In this document: positions 37,672-46,917 of the stretch, piece by piece
Layout: every line of letters starts with the position of its first letter
How positions within the stretch are numbered: position 1 is the first letter of the stretch
DNA from: Paraburkholderia lacunae
GTDB lineage: Bacteria > Pseudomonadota > Gammaproteobacteria > Burkholderiales > Burkholderiaceae
NCBI RefSeq assembly: GCF_003353175.1
Contig: NZ_QHKS01000011.1
Location: forward strand, 124,001-188,000
DNA: 64,000 nt
Reading direction: 5' to 3'
Program-made: the position numbers and the translations under genes
The notes under the pieces: generated by a model
The model's database searches: none
What the model was told of the DNA's origin: nothing
What the model saw: the letters and a program-made list of their open reading frames with translations, nothing else

Positions 37672-38502
37672 GTGAACCTGTCGTTTCTGATTTTCCTGAG
37701 CGTGTTGCAAGGCGTCACGGAGCTCTTTCCGGTTAGCAGCCTCGGCCACACCCTGCTCGTGCCGGCTCTGTTCGGTATGCACATCGACAAGCACGCGCCG
37801 CAATTGCTGCCGTTCCTCGTCGCGTTGCACCTCGGCACGGCCCTCGCGTTGCTGTGGTACTTCCGCAAGCGCTGGGTCGCGCTGGTGCGCGGCTTCTTCG
37901 CGTCGTTCGGCGGCGGCCACAACGACGATGCGCACATGATGTGGGCGCTCATCATCGGCACGATTCCGGCCGGTCTGGTCGGACTGCTGCTGGAAAAGCG
38001 GCTCGAGCGGCTCTTCCACGATCTGCGCATCGTCGCCATCGCGCTGATCATCAATGGCGTGCTGCTGTGGTTCGGCGACCGTCTGCAACGCTCGCGCGCG
38101 CATCGGCCGCCGGAGAAGCTGACGTTCCGCCAGGCGTTTCTGGTCGGGCTGGCGCAGATCGGCGCGCTGATTCCGGGCTTTTCGCGCAGCGGTCTGACGA
38201 TGATCGCCGGCAACGCGGCCGGCCTGACGGCGGAGAAGGCCGCTGAGTTTTCGTTCCTGCTCGGCACGCCGATCATCTTCGCGGCGGGCGTCCTCGAATT
38301 GCCGAAGCTGTTCCATGCGCCGGGCCAACTTGCCGATGCGCTGCTGGGCGGCGTGCTGACCGCGATCGCCGCTTATCTCAGCGTGCGCTTCCTGATGCGC
38401 TATTTCGAAGGCCGCGGACGTCTGGGCTCGTTCGGCCTGTACTGCGTGATCGCGGGGATTGTGTTCCTGGGCTGGTTCATGTTGCATGCGCAGCCGGTCT
38501 GA
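37672..38502 (+). CDS. uppP: Undecaprenyl-diphosphatase (BacA/UppP)
   Basis: UppP dephosphorylates undecaprenyl diphosphate to recycle the lipid carrier of cell-wall synthesis and confers bacitracin tolerance. The 276 residues start at GTG after AGAGGATCGCC. The two active-site motifs are present: LQGVTELFPVSSLGHTLL (with FPVSS in place of the more common LPISS) and LIPGFSRSGLTMIAG. About eight membrane helices are evident. It is a lone gene flanked by its own promoter and terminator. Confidence 0.94.
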   Translation: MNLSFLIFLSVLQGVTELFPVSSLGHTLLVPALFGMHIDKHAPQLLPFLVALHLGTALALLWYFRKRWVALVRGFFASFGGGHNDDAHMMWALIIGTIPAGLVGLLLEKRLERLFHDLRIVAIALIINGVLLWFGDRLQRSRAHRPPEKLTFRQAFLVGLAQIGALIPGFSRSGLTMIAGNAAGLTAEKAAEFSFLLGTPIIFAAGVLELPKLFHAPGQLADALLGGVLTAIAAYLSVRFLMRYFEGRGRLGSFGLYCVIAGIVFLGWFMLHAQPV

Positions 38503-38807
38503 TTGCCTTCGATTTGCCGCCTGCGCCCATTCGGCGGTGGCGGGTGGGAAGCGATCGGTTATATAATCCGGGCCCGGCTCAAGCTGCCGGGCCCGTTTGT
38601 TTTGGTGGCGTGGCGACGGCCGCCGGACAGGGTCGAGATTTCAAGTCCCGGTGCGGTCGGATACAATTTCGGTATCGCACAAACCACGAACCCTGTGGCG
38701 CGCGCTATCGCGTAGGGCACAGGCTCCCGACGCCCGGGAGGGGGTTCTCAATTGCGGGTGATGCTCGTTGTACGGTCGTTGTACGTTTAGCATCGCCTCT
38801 CTTCATT
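38503..38807. other. Intergenic region between uppP and tRNA-Arg
   Basis: Besides the uppP terminator it holds a direct repeat CGTTGTACG spaced 11 bp apart at about 38766-38785, just before the tRNA. No gene is seen. Confidence 0.4.
38569..38604 (+). terminator. Terminator after uppP
   Basis: 10-bp perfect stem CGGGCCCGGC / GCCGGGCCCG with a 7-nt loop, followed by TTTGTTTT. Confidence 0.85.
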
Positions 38808-38881
38808 ACGGCAGTAGCTCAGCTGGATAGAGCATCGGCCTTCTAAGCCGAGGGTGGGGGGTTCGAGTCCCTCCTGCCGTA
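38808..38881 (+). tRNA. tRNA-Arg (anticodon TCT)
   Basis: 74-nt cloverleaf: acceptor ACGGCAG / CTGCCGT, D arm GCTCAGCTGGATAGAGC, anticodon stem CGGCC/GGCCG-type around loop CTTCTAA with anticodon TCT, T arm GGGGTTCGAGTCCC-type and discriminator A. Unlike tRNA-Pro in this window, CCA is not encoded. Confidence 0.95.
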
Positions 38882-38971
38882 CTTCAATTGCTCGCGCCGC
38901 GGCTTGCGGCGCTTCAGCGCCTTCTTCTCCTGAGCGTGCGTGTTCCCGCGATCGGCTTGATGCCGACGGCT

Positions 38972-39355
38972 TCACGCTGCCGATTGCACGTCGATGGAAT
39001 CGACGCGATCCGGATAGAACGCCAGATGCTGCACAATCTCCTTGACCGCCGCATAGGGCGACTCGTACGTCCACACCGCATTCACAGCGCGCTCGCCGCC
39101 CACGGGAATGCTGTAATACGCGCAGTCGCCTTTATACGGGCAATAGGTCGCGTGATCGGTGCGTTGCAGCAGCGCCATCTCGACATCCTTGCGCGGAATG
39201 TAATACACGGCCGGATACGACGCTTCGCGCAGGATCAGCGCATCGCGTGTGTCGGCGATCACGTGGCCGGCCACGGTCACGACCACGCGCACTTTGCCCG
39301 GTTCGACCGAGATCGGATGAGCGGGGCCGGGGACCTTGATGGTTTTTTCAGTCAT
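38972..39355 (-). CDS. DUF427 domain-containing protein
   Basis: A 126-residue protein starting MTEKTIKVPGPAHPISVEP with the DUF427 fold signatures: VRVVVTVAGHVIADTRDALILRE, the YPAVYYIPRKDVEM segment, and TYCPYKGDCAYYSI, followed by WTYESPYAAVKEI. The family is small, soluble and functionally uncharacterised. The start is well placed, with AAGGAGTTC 7-8 nt upstream. It stands alone between tRNA-Arg and the phosphoesterase gene. Confidence 0.9.
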   Translation of the reverse strand: MTEKTIKVPGPAHPISVEPGKVRVVVTVAGHVIADTRDALILREASYPAVYYIPRKDVEMALLQRTDHATYCPYKGDCAYYSIPVGGERAVNAVWTYESPYAAVKEIVQHLAFYPDRVDSIDVQSAA

Positions 39356-39558
39356 GTGTCGAACTCCTTGGTGAGTGGGCCAAGCCTGCAACACGCTGTT
39401 CGAGGTTTCGAGCCGCAGTCGGCGGGAACGACCGCGTCTTTGGCGAAGCATACGCCGGTCACGGCGGCGCGTTTGCGCCGCCGCTTGTGTCCCTGCTCTC
39501 GTCATGGCTTATGCCGGGCACGAGCGCCGCACTCCGTACTTCGCGCCACGATGAAAAC

Positions 39559-39580
39559 AAAAAAGGCAGCCGAAGCTGCC
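39559..39580 (-). terminator. Terminator of the acid phosphatase-like gene
   Basis: GGCAGC-TTCG-GCTGCC on the minus strand with a UUCG-type tetraloop, followed by six T. It lies 41 bp after the stop codon. Confidence 0.88.
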
Positions 39581-39620
39581 CTGTCGAGGTCGCGCCAGCA
39601 GGCGCACTGTTGCGTGGCGA

Positions 39621-41198
39621 TTATTGCTTGACGTTCAGCGCGGCCGTCAGGTCGCCCATCGGCTTGCCGCCGTTGCTGACCAGCGCGGCGTCGCGAGCCG
39701 AGATGCCCGGCAGCGTGGGCAGCCCGAAGCGGTGCGTGATGAAGCGCAGGATCGAAGTCGTGTCGTACTGCGTGTGATCGACGAAACCCTTCTTCGCATA
39801 CGGCGAAACGATCAGCGCCGGAATCCGCGTACCTGGGCCCCAGCGATCGCCCTTCGGCGGCGCGACGTGATCCCAGAAGCCGCCGTTTTCGTCGTACGTG
39901 ACGACCACCAGCATGTTGTTCCACTGCGGGCTGTTCTGCAGATGCGAGATCACGTCGGCGATATGCTGGTCGCCCGACGCGACGTCGGTGTAACCCGGGT
40001 GCTCGTTCAGGTTGCCCTGCGGCTTGTAGAACGACACTTGCGGCAGTGTGCCGGCATCGATTGCCTTGATGAACTCCGAGCCGCCGAGGCCGCCGTCGAG
40101 CAGATGCTGCGTGCGGTTCGCGGTGCCCGGGGCGAGATCGGCGAAGTAGTTGAACGGCTGGTGGTGCGGCTGGAAGTTCGGTGCCGTCAGATTCTGGCCG
40201 TAGATCACGTTCGACGTGCCGGTTTGCACCGCCGAGAGTGCCGCGCCCCACGCGCCGCCGTACCATGCCCACGACACGTTCGCGTTGTTGAGCAGGTCGC
40301 CGATGTTCTGCTGCGTCTGCGCCGGCAACGTGGTGGCGGCGCTCGGGTCGGCCAGCGTGGCGTCGCCGCCCGAAGCCGGTTTGTTGCCGCTCGGCTGATA
40401 CGGCGGCTGCATCGTGTTGATCGCGTAGAAGTCAGGCGTCAGGTTGCCTGAGAGCACATATTTCGGCGGGCCGCTCAGCGCCGATGCCGGCGAATTGGAC
40501 GCGACTTTCAGCGTCACGCCGTCGGCTTCCACTGCCGACACCGAGCCCGCCGCCGGGCTCTTGTCCGCGTTCGGATAGGTCGGCGTGCACGCGCACACCA
40601 GCCACTGGTGGTTCAGGAACGAGCCGCCGAACGCACCCATGAAGAAGTTGTCCGCCAGCGTGTATTGCTGGGCGATCTTCCACAGCGGCAGCTTGTCGGC
40701 GTTCTGCGTGTAGTGGCCCATCACGAGGCCGCCGGAGTCCGCCCATGCGGCGAACTTGTCGTTCTTGCCGCCGTCGATCTGCATCTGATTCTCGTAAAAC
40801 CGGTGGTACAGGTCGCGGGTCGTGGCGGTGATCGGCGTGTTGAAACCATTCGGGTCGTCGATCGCGAACGGGCTGTTCGGCAGGTTGGCGGTCATTGCCT
40901 GCGTGACCACCGGCGTCACGCCGGTTTGCGTCAGACCGTTCCATACCTGCGGCAGCGTCGCGAGCGACGCGCCATTCCGGTCGACCTGAGTTGCGCTCGC
41001 CCCGGTCACGTTCTGCAAGCCATTGGCACCCGGGAAATTGCCGTACAGATTGTCGAAGCTGCGGTTTTCCGCGTAAATCACCACGACCGTCTTGATCGAC
41101 GTGATGTCCGGCTGCGTAACTTCGTTGCCGCCGCATGCATATAGGCTCAGCGCTGCTGCGATCGCGATGGGCGTCGCGCAGATCAGTTTCTTGTTCAT
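39621..41198 (-). CDS. acpA: AcpA-type acid phosphatase / phosphoesterase family protein
   Basis: A 525-residue exported member of the phosphoesterase family (PF04185) that includes phospholipase C and the acid phosphatase AcpA of Burkholderia and Francisella. An N-terminal signal with lipobox-like LYAC (MNKKLICATPIAIAAALSL) precedes the metal/nucleophile region VVVIYAENRSFDNLYG, a central DNFFMGAFGGSFLNHQWLV and the C-terminal metal motif VVTYDENGGFWDHVAPPKGD. The product probably acts in the periplasm or outside the cell. The gene is divergent from a di-haem peroxidase. The acpA name is by family resemblance. Confidence 0.85.
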   Translation of the reverse strand: MNKKLICATPIAIAAALSLYACGGNEVTQPDITSIKTVVVIYAENRSFDNLYGNFPGANGLQNVTGASATQVDRNGASLATLPQVWNGLTQTGVTPVVTQAMTANLPNSPFAIDDPNGFNTPITATTRDLYHRFYENQMQIDGGKNDKFAAWADSGGLVMGHYTQNADKLPLWKIAQQYTLADNFFMGAFGGSFLNHQWLVCACTPTYPNADKSPAAGSVSAVEADGVTLKVASNSPASALSGPPKYVLSGNLTPDFYAINTMQPPYQPSGNKPASGGDATLADPSAATTLPAQTQQNIGDLLNNANVSWAWYGGAWGAALSAVQTGTSNVIYGQNLTAPNFQPHHQPFNYFADLAPGTANRTQHLLDGGLGGSEFIKAIDAGTLPQVSFYKPQGNLNEHPGYTDVASGDQHIADVISHLQNSPQWNNMLVVVTYDENGGFWDHVAPPKGDRWGPGTRIPALIVSPYAKKGFVDHTQYDTTSILRFITHRFGLPTLPGISARDAALVSNGGKPMGDLTAALNVKQ

Positions 41199-41304
41199 GT
41201 CGTGTCGTTCTCTCTGGCGTTGGGGACCGGCCACGGCCCTGCTTGCACGGAGGGCCGGCCGCGAAAGTTTCGCAAGGGAATTTGACAGAGAGATGTAATT
41301 AATT

Positions 41305-41361
41305 ACGAATGCATTCGTTCAAGGTTTTTTAGTCGGCTATATGTCATTTAAACGACATGTC
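41305..41361. promoter_or_regulatory. Palindrome cluster in the acpA/peroxidase divergent promoter
   Basis: ACGAATGCATTCGT at 41305-41318 is a perfect 14-bp palindrome. ATGTC-N8-GACAT at 41341-41358 overlaps a second perfect palindrome GACATGTC at 41354-41361. The AT-rich shared region is 213 bp long, and these look like operator sites for the divergent genes. Confidence 0.45.
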
Positions 41362-41411
41362 GATGAAATACGCTCGCGCTCTTCAATATCGAAAGCATTC
41401 ACATCGTTCTT

Positions 41412-42800
41412 ATGCGGCTTGGTCTGACGGGGATTCGTGGAAGGGCGCTTCGGCTGGCGGCGCGGCGGCTAGTGTGGCCGGTTGGCGTGGCGCTGGCGAT
41501 GACTACGGCATTGGCCGCCTGCGATTCACAGGCGCCAACGGCCGGCGGGGCGGCGGGTAGGGAGGTGGCCTCAAGCGCGCCGCTCGCCTCGGTATCGGCG
41601 GTGGCGGCCGCGCCGGCGGCGGCCTCGGTGGTGCAAGCGGCGGCACATGACGCCGGCCAGACCCGCGCGCAAGTCTACGAATCGGTGCGCCAGATGACAG
41701 CGCTCGGCAAGCAGTTGTTCTTCGACGCGTCGCTATCCGGCTCGGGCAAACTGGCGTGCGCGTCGTGCCATAGCCCCGATCACGCGTTTTCGCCGGCCAA
41801 TTCGCTGTCCGTGCAACTCGGCGGCAACGACATGCACCGCTCAGGCATGCGCGCCGCGCCCACGCTCAAGTACCTGCAATCGGTGCCGGCGTTCGCCGAG
41901 CATTATCACGAGTCCGATGACGAAGGCGACGAGAGCGTCGATGCCGGGCCGACCGGCGGCTTGACGTGGGATGGCCGGGTCGACCGCGGCTCGGACCAGG
42001 CGCGGATTCCGCTATTGTCGTCGTTCGAAATGGGCAGCACGCCGCAGAAAGTCACGGCCGCCGTGAAGGCCGCGCCGTATGCCGACGCGTTCCGTGCGGC
42101 GTTCGGCGAGCACATTTTCGACAACGACGACGCCACCTTCAAAGCCGTGTTGCAAGCGCTGGAAACCTTCGAGCAAACGCCCGAACTGTTCTATCCGTAC
42201 ACCAGCAAATACGACGCGTATCTGGCAGGCAAGGCGCAACTGACTCAGGCCGAACTGCGCGGTCTGCAGGTCTTCAACGACGAAAAGAAAGGCAATTGCG
42301 CGAGCTGCCATATCAGTCAGCGCAGCAAGGACGGCGCGCCGCCGCAGTTCAGCGATTTCGGTTTGATCGCGATCGGCGTGCCGCGTAACCGGGCGCTGCC
42401 GGTCAATCGCGATCCGCATTTCTATGACCTCGGTGCTTGCGGGCCCGAGCGTGCCGATCTGGAGGGACGCGCCGAATTTTGCGGCATCTTCCGCACGCCG
42501 ACACTGCGTAACGTCGCGTTGAAGAAGAGCTTCTTCCACAACGGTATTTATCATTCGCTGGCCGAGGTGCTGCGCTTTTATGCCCAGCGCGATACGAATC
42601 CGGAGAAGTTCTATCCGGTCTCGAAGGGGAAAGTGCAGAAGTTCGACGATTTGCCGCAGCGTTACTGGGCCAATCTGAATACCGAGCCGCCGTTCGATCG
42701 CAAGCCGGGCGACAGGCCGGCGCTCGACGAGGTCGAGATCAAGGACGTGGTGGCGTTTTTGAATACGCTGACCGATGGCTACAAGCCGGCCGCGCAGTGA
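41412..42800 (+). CDS. Di-haem cytochrome c peroxidase (MauG/CcpA family)
   Basis: A 462-residue exported di-haem protein with two CxxCH haem sites, CASCH at about residues 116-120 and CASCH again at about 296-300, in the layout of bacterial cytochrome c peroxidases and MauG-like enzymes. The family domain is recognisable by LGKQLFFDASLSGSGKLACASCHSPDHAF and FCGIFRTPTLRNVALKKSFFHNGIYHSL given in shorter form: FRTPTLRNVA and FFHNGIYHS. The N-terminus has a signal with LAAC, then an Ala-rich linker. It may reduce peroxide or act on a secreted substrate, and is paired with acpA. Confidence 0.88.
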   Translation: MRLGLTGIRGRALRLAARRLVWPVGVALAMTTALAACDSQAPTAGGAAGREVASSAPLASVSAVAAAPAAASVVQAAAHDAGQTRAQVYESVRQMTALGKQLFFDASLSGSGKLACASCHSPDHAFSPANSLSVQLGGNDMHRSGMRAAPTLKYLQSVPAFAEHYHESDDEGDESVDAGPTGGLTWDGRVDRGSDQARIPLLSSFEMGSTPQKVTAAVKAAPYADAFRAAFGEHIFDNDDATFKAVLQALETFEQTPELFYPYTSKYDAYLAGKAQLTQAELRGLQVFNDEKKGNCASCHISQRSKDGAPPQFSDFGLIAIGVPRNRALPVNRDPHFYDLGACGPERADLEGRAEFCGIFRTPTLRNVALKKSFFHNGIYHSLAEVLRFYAQRDTNPEKFYPVSKGKVQKFDDLPQRYWANLNTEPPFDRKPGDRPALDEVEIKDVVAFLNTLTDGYKPAAQ

Positions 42801-42838
42801 GTGAATCCGAAGCGCTCGAGCGGCGACCCAGGCCGCGC

Positions 42839-43078
42839 TCAGTGGCCTGGGCCGGCAAGGATCAGATAGCAGCCGGCCAGCAGCAGCGCGAACGAAACCA
42901 GCAGGCAGGCGAGACCGGCGCGTGTCAGCAGATCGGGCCAGCGTGCGCCGGGTAATCCGTTCATACGTACGATGCGCCGCGCGAGACCCGGATCGTGGCG
43001 GATGGCGACTGGCACGAGCGCCACGCAAAGCAGCGCGAGGCCGACGGCGAAACTTTGAAGGGTGGGAAAGATGGGCAT
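42839..43078 (-). CDS. Small two-helix membrane protein, unknown function
   Basis: A 79-residue protein MPIFPTLQSFAVGLALLCVA with a first helix at about 7-24 and a second at about 56-75 (LACLLVSFALLLAGCYLIL), joined by a basic, partly polar loop (RHDPGLARRIVRMNGLPG). The start is chosen at the ATG right before the first helix; a longer frame upstream runs into a promoter-like region. It converges with the peroxidase gene. I do not recognise a family. Confidence 0.65.
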   Translation of the reverse strand: MPIFPTLQSFAVGLALLCVALVPVAIRHDPGLARRIVRMNGLPGARWPDLLTRAGLACLLVSFALLLAGCYLILAGPGH

Positions 43079-43324
43079 GATGAGTGGCTTGAAGCCGGAT
43101 CTGCGCTGAAACGCGCCAGGCCATCTTAAGTAGACCTTTCCTGTGACGATATGAGACACGTCCGAAAAAAGTTGAGCCACCTGCTCTGGCTTTGCAGCGA
43201 TTGGCCGCCGCGGACTCGCGCGGCCGCTTGCGGCATGGCGCCATGCTATGCTTTTGGGTCCAGATCACGAGTGGCGGCTGGCGTGTTCATTACCGCCCGA
43301 ATCACTCTTCGAGGAGAACCCTTC

Positions 43325-43540
43325 ATGTCGATGCGAACCCGTGCTCTCTTTCACCTGACTGTCGGCGGCCTGCTGCTGGGTGGCGCAGTTGGCGCACAAG
43401 CGGCGAACCTCGATTTTCTGAATGACACCCCCGCCAGCTGGATGAAACAGCGCCACGTCGACTCGATCAAGGCGGCCGTGATCGCCGCGCTGAACAGCAA
43501 GCAGGGCAGCGGCGACTGGCAGTTGCAGAAAAAGAGCTGA
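43325..43540 (+). CDS. Small periplasmic protein, unknown function
   Basis: A 71-residue exported protein. MSMRTRALFHLTVGGLLLGG starts a signal peptide cleaved after GAQA, leaving about 45 residues starting ANLDFLNDTPASWMKQRH and ending with a Gly/Ser-rich GSGDWQLQKKS. GAGGAGA stands 7 nt before the ATG, so translation is likely. It resembles small exported proteins found next to housekeeping genes in Burkholderia, but I cannot name it. Confidence 0.75.
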   Translation: MSMRTRALFHLTVGGLLLGGAVGAQAANLDFLNDTPASWMKQRHVDSIKAAVIAALNSKQGSGDWQLQKKS

Positions 43541-43580
43541 GCGTGCGGGACGCTATGACGAAGCGCGCAGCGCTGCGGCG

Positions 43581-44030
43581 ATGAGCGCGCGGGTGGTGTC
43601 GTGCGGCATCGTGCTGCTCGATCCGCACGGGCGGGTGCTGCTGGCACACGCCACCGAAACTTCGCACTGGGATATTCCGAAGGGGCACGGAGAAGAGGGT
43701 GAGGCGCCGCACGTCACCGCGCTGCGCGAGATGGTCGAGGAGACCGGTATCGCGATTGCGGCCGAGCGCCTGAAAGACCTCGGGCTGTTCGTTTACCGGC
43801 GCGACAAGGATCTGCATCTGTTCGCCGCGCGCGCCATCGCCAGCGAACTGGATCTGTCTTCGTGCACTTGCACGTCGCTGTTTCCGCGCCGCTCCGACGG
43901 CACGCTGATTCCCGAAATGGATGCCTACCGCTGGAGCGCACCGGACGAAGTCGAACGGTATGCGAGCCGCAGTCTCACGCGGCTCTTTCAGACCACGCTT
44001 TCGCTCGCGGAACTGCATCGTTCGCTGTAA
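43581..44030 (+). CDS. Nudix hydrolase
   Basis: A 149-residue Nudix enzyme, probably a dinucleoside polyphosphate pyrophosphohydrolase judging from its size and early VVSCGIVLLDPHGRVLLAHAT. The Nudix box is intact: GHGEEGEAPHVTALREMVEETGI, with all Glu residues that bind Mg2+, given here in its two halves GHGEEGE and REMVEETGI. The C-terminus is EVERYASRSLTRLF... type with no extra domain. It follows the small periplasmic protein gene by 40 bp and may share its promoter. Confidence 0.88.
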   Translation: MSARVVSCGIVLLDPHGRVLLAHATETSHWDIPKGHGEEGEAPHVTALREMVEETGIAIAAERLKDLGLFVYRRDKDLHLFAARAIASELDLSSCTCTSLFPRRSDGTLIPEMDAYRWSAPDEVERYASRSLTRLFQTTLSLAELHRSL

Positions 44031-44081
44031 TGGCAGCCCCGCGGGCGGCCTGACGCCTCGATGCCTCGGCGTGCCGGCGCC

Positions 44082-45068
44082 TCAGTCGAGCGCCTGGTCG
44101 TTGGGATGCGCGAACAGCGTGCGGTTCTGCTCCGACAGCGGAAAATTCAGATTGATGCCGTGCGGCGGAATCGGCTGCGTGAACCATAGCTTGTACAGAC
44201 GTTCCGCTTCGCCGGATGTCTGGCCGCGCGCGATCACCCCGTTGATGAGATTGCGGAACGGCTCGTCGCCCTTGCGGAACATGCAGGCATAGACTTCGTA
44301 GCCGAGCGGCGTGCCGGTCACCACGAAGTCCTCGGGGCGCGAGTCGGTCGATTTGAAACCGTAGACGATCGGCTCGTCCATCACGAAGGCCACCGCCCGG
44401 TCGTCCTTGAGTGCGGCGAAGGCTTCCTGATGATCGCGTGCGCTGGTGATGCGCATGTTCAGATGCTTGTCGGTGTTCAGGCGGCGCAGCAGACGTTCGT
44501 CGGAGGTGCCCGCGGTCGTCACGACCATCTTGCCGGCCAGATCCTGAAAATCCGTGATGCCGCTGCTCTTGCGCGCGATCATGCGCACGGCGTACTGAAA
44601 GAAGCTGTTCGAGAAAGCGGCCACATTTTCGCGCTCGACTGTATGCGTGGTCGAGCCGCACTCCAGATCGATCTGATTGTTCAGCAGCATCGGCGTGCGG
44701 TTCGACGAGGTCACGGTGACTTCGTGCACCTTCAGCTGCGGCATGCCGAGCGTTTTCTTGATTTCATCGACGATCTGTAGCGCGATGGTTTGCGAGTAGC
44801 CGACCGTGCGCTTGCCGTCGAAGTACGAGAAGGGGATCGACGCTTCGCGCACGCCGAGCACGACCACACCGTCGTCGTGGATTTTCTTCAGCGTGCCGGT
44901 CAGCTCTTGCGCGCGCGCCGTGCATGAGAACGAGGCCGCGCCGCACAGGAGCAGCGCGACGAGGACGCCATGTGCTCCATGTGCCATGGATGCGAAATGT
45001 ACGGAGGGAACGCTGCGCGCGTGGCGTAGGCCCCACGCGCTCGCCCCGCGGCGGGCTGCAACTTTCAT
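44082..45068 (-). CDS. Amino-acid ABC transporter substrate-binding protein (GltI-like), orphan
   Basis: A 328-residue periplasmic solute-binding protein of the polar amino acid family 3, similar in layout to the glutamate/aspartate receptor GltI. A signal peptide ends around CTARAQE; the mature part starts LTGTLKKIHDDGVVVLGVRE, with SIPFSYFDGKRTVGYSQTI, QIDLECGSTTHTVER (the amino-acid binding segment) and KMVVTTAGTSDERLLRR. GGGAG precedes the chosen ATG. No permease or ATPase genes flank it, so it probably serves a transporter encoded elsewhere. Confidence 0.87.
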   Translation of the reverse strand: MKVAARRGASAWGLRHARSVPSVHFASMAHGAHGVLVALLLCGAASFSCTARAQELTGTLKKIHDDGVVVLGVREASIPFSYFDGKRTVGYSQTIALQIVDEIKKTLGMPQLKVHEVTVTSSNRTPMLLNNQIDLECGSTTHTVERENVAAFSNSFFQYAVRMIARKSSGITDFQDLAGKMVVTTAGTSDERLLRRLNTDKHLNMRITSARDHQEAFAALKDDRAVAFVMDEPIVYGFKSTDSRPEDFVVTGTPLGYEVYACMFRKGDEPFRNLINGVIARGQTSGEAERLYKLWFTQPIPPHGINLNFPLSEQNRTLFAHPNDQALD

Positions 45069-45207
45069 CGGAACTCCCGGACGGCGCTTGCACATATGCC
45101 GCGCTGCCTCTGTCGTTGGAACGTGACGCAACGAAACGGCGTGCACCTCGCTCGCGAGATGCACGCCGTGTTCGACTCTGGAACTACGAACGAGAAGCCG
45201 CTCCAGC

Positions 45208-46917
45208 TTACGCCGGCTTGCCCCAACTGTCGCGCAGACTGACGATGCGATTGAATACGGGCCTACCCGGTTTCGAATCGACGCGGTCGGCGACGAAGTA
45301 ACCGTGACGCTCGAACTGATAGCGCTGTTCCGGCTGCGCGTGACGCGCACCCGGTTCCAGGTAGGCGTTGACCACGCGCTTCGAATCCGGATTCAGCGCT
45401 TCGAGGAAGTCGCGTCCTCCCGCGTCCGGTTGCGGCTCCTTGAACAGCCGGTCGTAAATGCGCACTTCCGCCGGATACGCATCCGCGGCGCTGACCCAAT
45501 GAATATTGCCCTTGACCTTGTAGTTGTTCGCGCCTTCGGTGCCCGATTTGCTGTCCGGGAAATAGTTGCAGTGGACCGCGACGATGTTGCCGTTTTCGTC
45601 CTTGTCCGCGCCCGTGCATTCGATCACGTAGCCGTAGCGCAAACGCACCTTGTTGCCCGGGAACAGGCGGAAGTAGCCCTTCGGCGGCGTTTCGTTGTAG
45701 TCCTCGCGCTCGATCCACAGTTCGCGCGAGATCGGGAACTCGCGTACGCCCTGTTCCGGATGATGCGGGTGCACCGGTGCGCTGCACGGCTCGGTGAGGC
45801 CTTCGGGGAAGTTGTCGATGATCAGCTTGAGCGGATCGAGCACGGCCGCCGTGCGCGGCGCCTTCTCATCCAGGTCGTCGCGCAGCGCGCCTTCGAACAC
45901 GCTCATGTCGATCCACGAATCGACCTTGGTGACGCCGATGCGCTCGCAGAACAGCTGGATGCCCTCAGGCGTGAAACCGCGCCGGCGCAGGCCGACGATG
46001 GTCGGCATACGCGGGTCGTCCCAACCGTCGACGTGGCCTTCGGTCACCAGTTGCAGCAGCTTGCGCTTGCTGGTGATCGCATAGGTCAGGTTCAGGCGTG
46101 AAAACTCGATTTGTTGCGGCAGCGGGCGCGTGAAAATGCCGGCTTCGGCGAGCTCGTTCAGGATCCAGTCGTACAGCGGACGATGGTCTTCGAATTCGAG
46201 CGTGCACAGCGAATGCGTGATGTTCTCCAGCGCGTCCGAGATGCAGTGCGTGTAGTCGTACATCGGGTACACGCACCACGTGTCGCCGGTGCGGTAGTGA
46301 TGCGCGAAGCGGATCCGGTAGATGACCGGATCGCGCATGTTGAAGTTCGGCGACGACATGTCGATCTTCGCGCGCAGTACGTGTTCGCCTTCTTGGAACT
46401 CGCCGGCTTTCATGCGGCGGAACAGGTCGAGGTTTTCCTGCATGGAACGATCGCGGAAGCGCGAGGGCGTGCCGACTTCGGTTGCCGAGCCGCGGCTCGC
46501 GCGCATTTCCTCGGCCGACTGGCTATCCACGTACGCCTTGCCGCGCTCGATCAGCAGTTCGGCGAATTCGTACAGTTTCTCGTAGTAGTCGCTGGCGAAG
46601 TAGAGCTGTTCCTTACCGTCTTTTTCCCACTCGAAACCGAGCCAGCGCACGGAATCGATGATCGACTCGACGTATTCGACGCTTTCCTTTTCCGGATTCG
46701 TGTCGTCGAAACGCAAATGGCACACGCCGCCGTAGCTGCGCGCCACGCCGAAGTTCAGGCAGATGCTCTTCGCGTGACCGATATGCAGATAGCCGTTCGG
46801 CTCAGGCGGAAAGCGCGTCTCGACGCGCTGACCCCACTTGCCGGTGCGGTTGTCGTCGTCAATGATGTTGCGGATGAAATTGGATGCCGCTGGCGCGTCG
46901 TTGCGTTCGGTATTCAT
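45208..46917 (-). CDS. glnS: Glutaminyl-tRNA synthetase
   Basis: GlnRS charges tRNA-Gln directly. The class I core has PPEPNGYLHIGHAKS with HIGH at residues 45-48 and the KMSKS counterpart as ITSKRKLLQLV. Other family parts are LRFDDTNPEKE, YPMYDYTHCISDALE and HSLCTLEFEDHRPLYDW; the C-terminal beta-barrel anticodon-binding domain follows (ELWIEREDYNE onward). At 569 residues it is slightly longer than the E. coli enzyme. It converges with no gene and has a 378-bp gap to ggt on the other side. Confidence 0.97.
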   Translation of the reverse strand: MNTERNDAPAASNFIRNIIDDDNRTGKWGQRVETRFPPEPNGYLHIGHAKSICLNFGVARSYGGVCHLRFDDTNPEKESVEYVESIIDSVRWLGFEWEKDGKEQLYFASDYYEKLYEFAELLIERGKAYVDSQSAEEMRASRGSATEVGTPSRFRDRSMQENLDLFRRMKAGEFQEGEHVLRAKIDMSSPNFNMRDPVIYRIRFAHHYRTGDTWCVYPMYDYTHCISDALENITHSLCTLEFEDHRPLYDWILNELAEAGIFTRPLPQQIEFSRLNLTYAITSKRKLLQLVTEGHVDGWDDPRMPTIVGLRRRGFTPEGIQLFCERIGVTKVDSWIDMSVFEGALRDDLDEKAPRTAAVLDPLKLIIDNFPEGLTEPCSAPVHPHHPEQGVREFPISRELWIEREDYNETPPKGYFRLFPGNKVRLRYGYVIECTGADKDENGNIVAVHCNYFPDSKSGTEGANNYKVKGNIHWVSAADAYPAEVRIYDRLFKEPQPDAGGRDFLEALNPDSKRVVNAYLEPGARHAQPEQRYQFERHGYFVADRVDSKPGRPVFNRIVSLRDSWGKPA

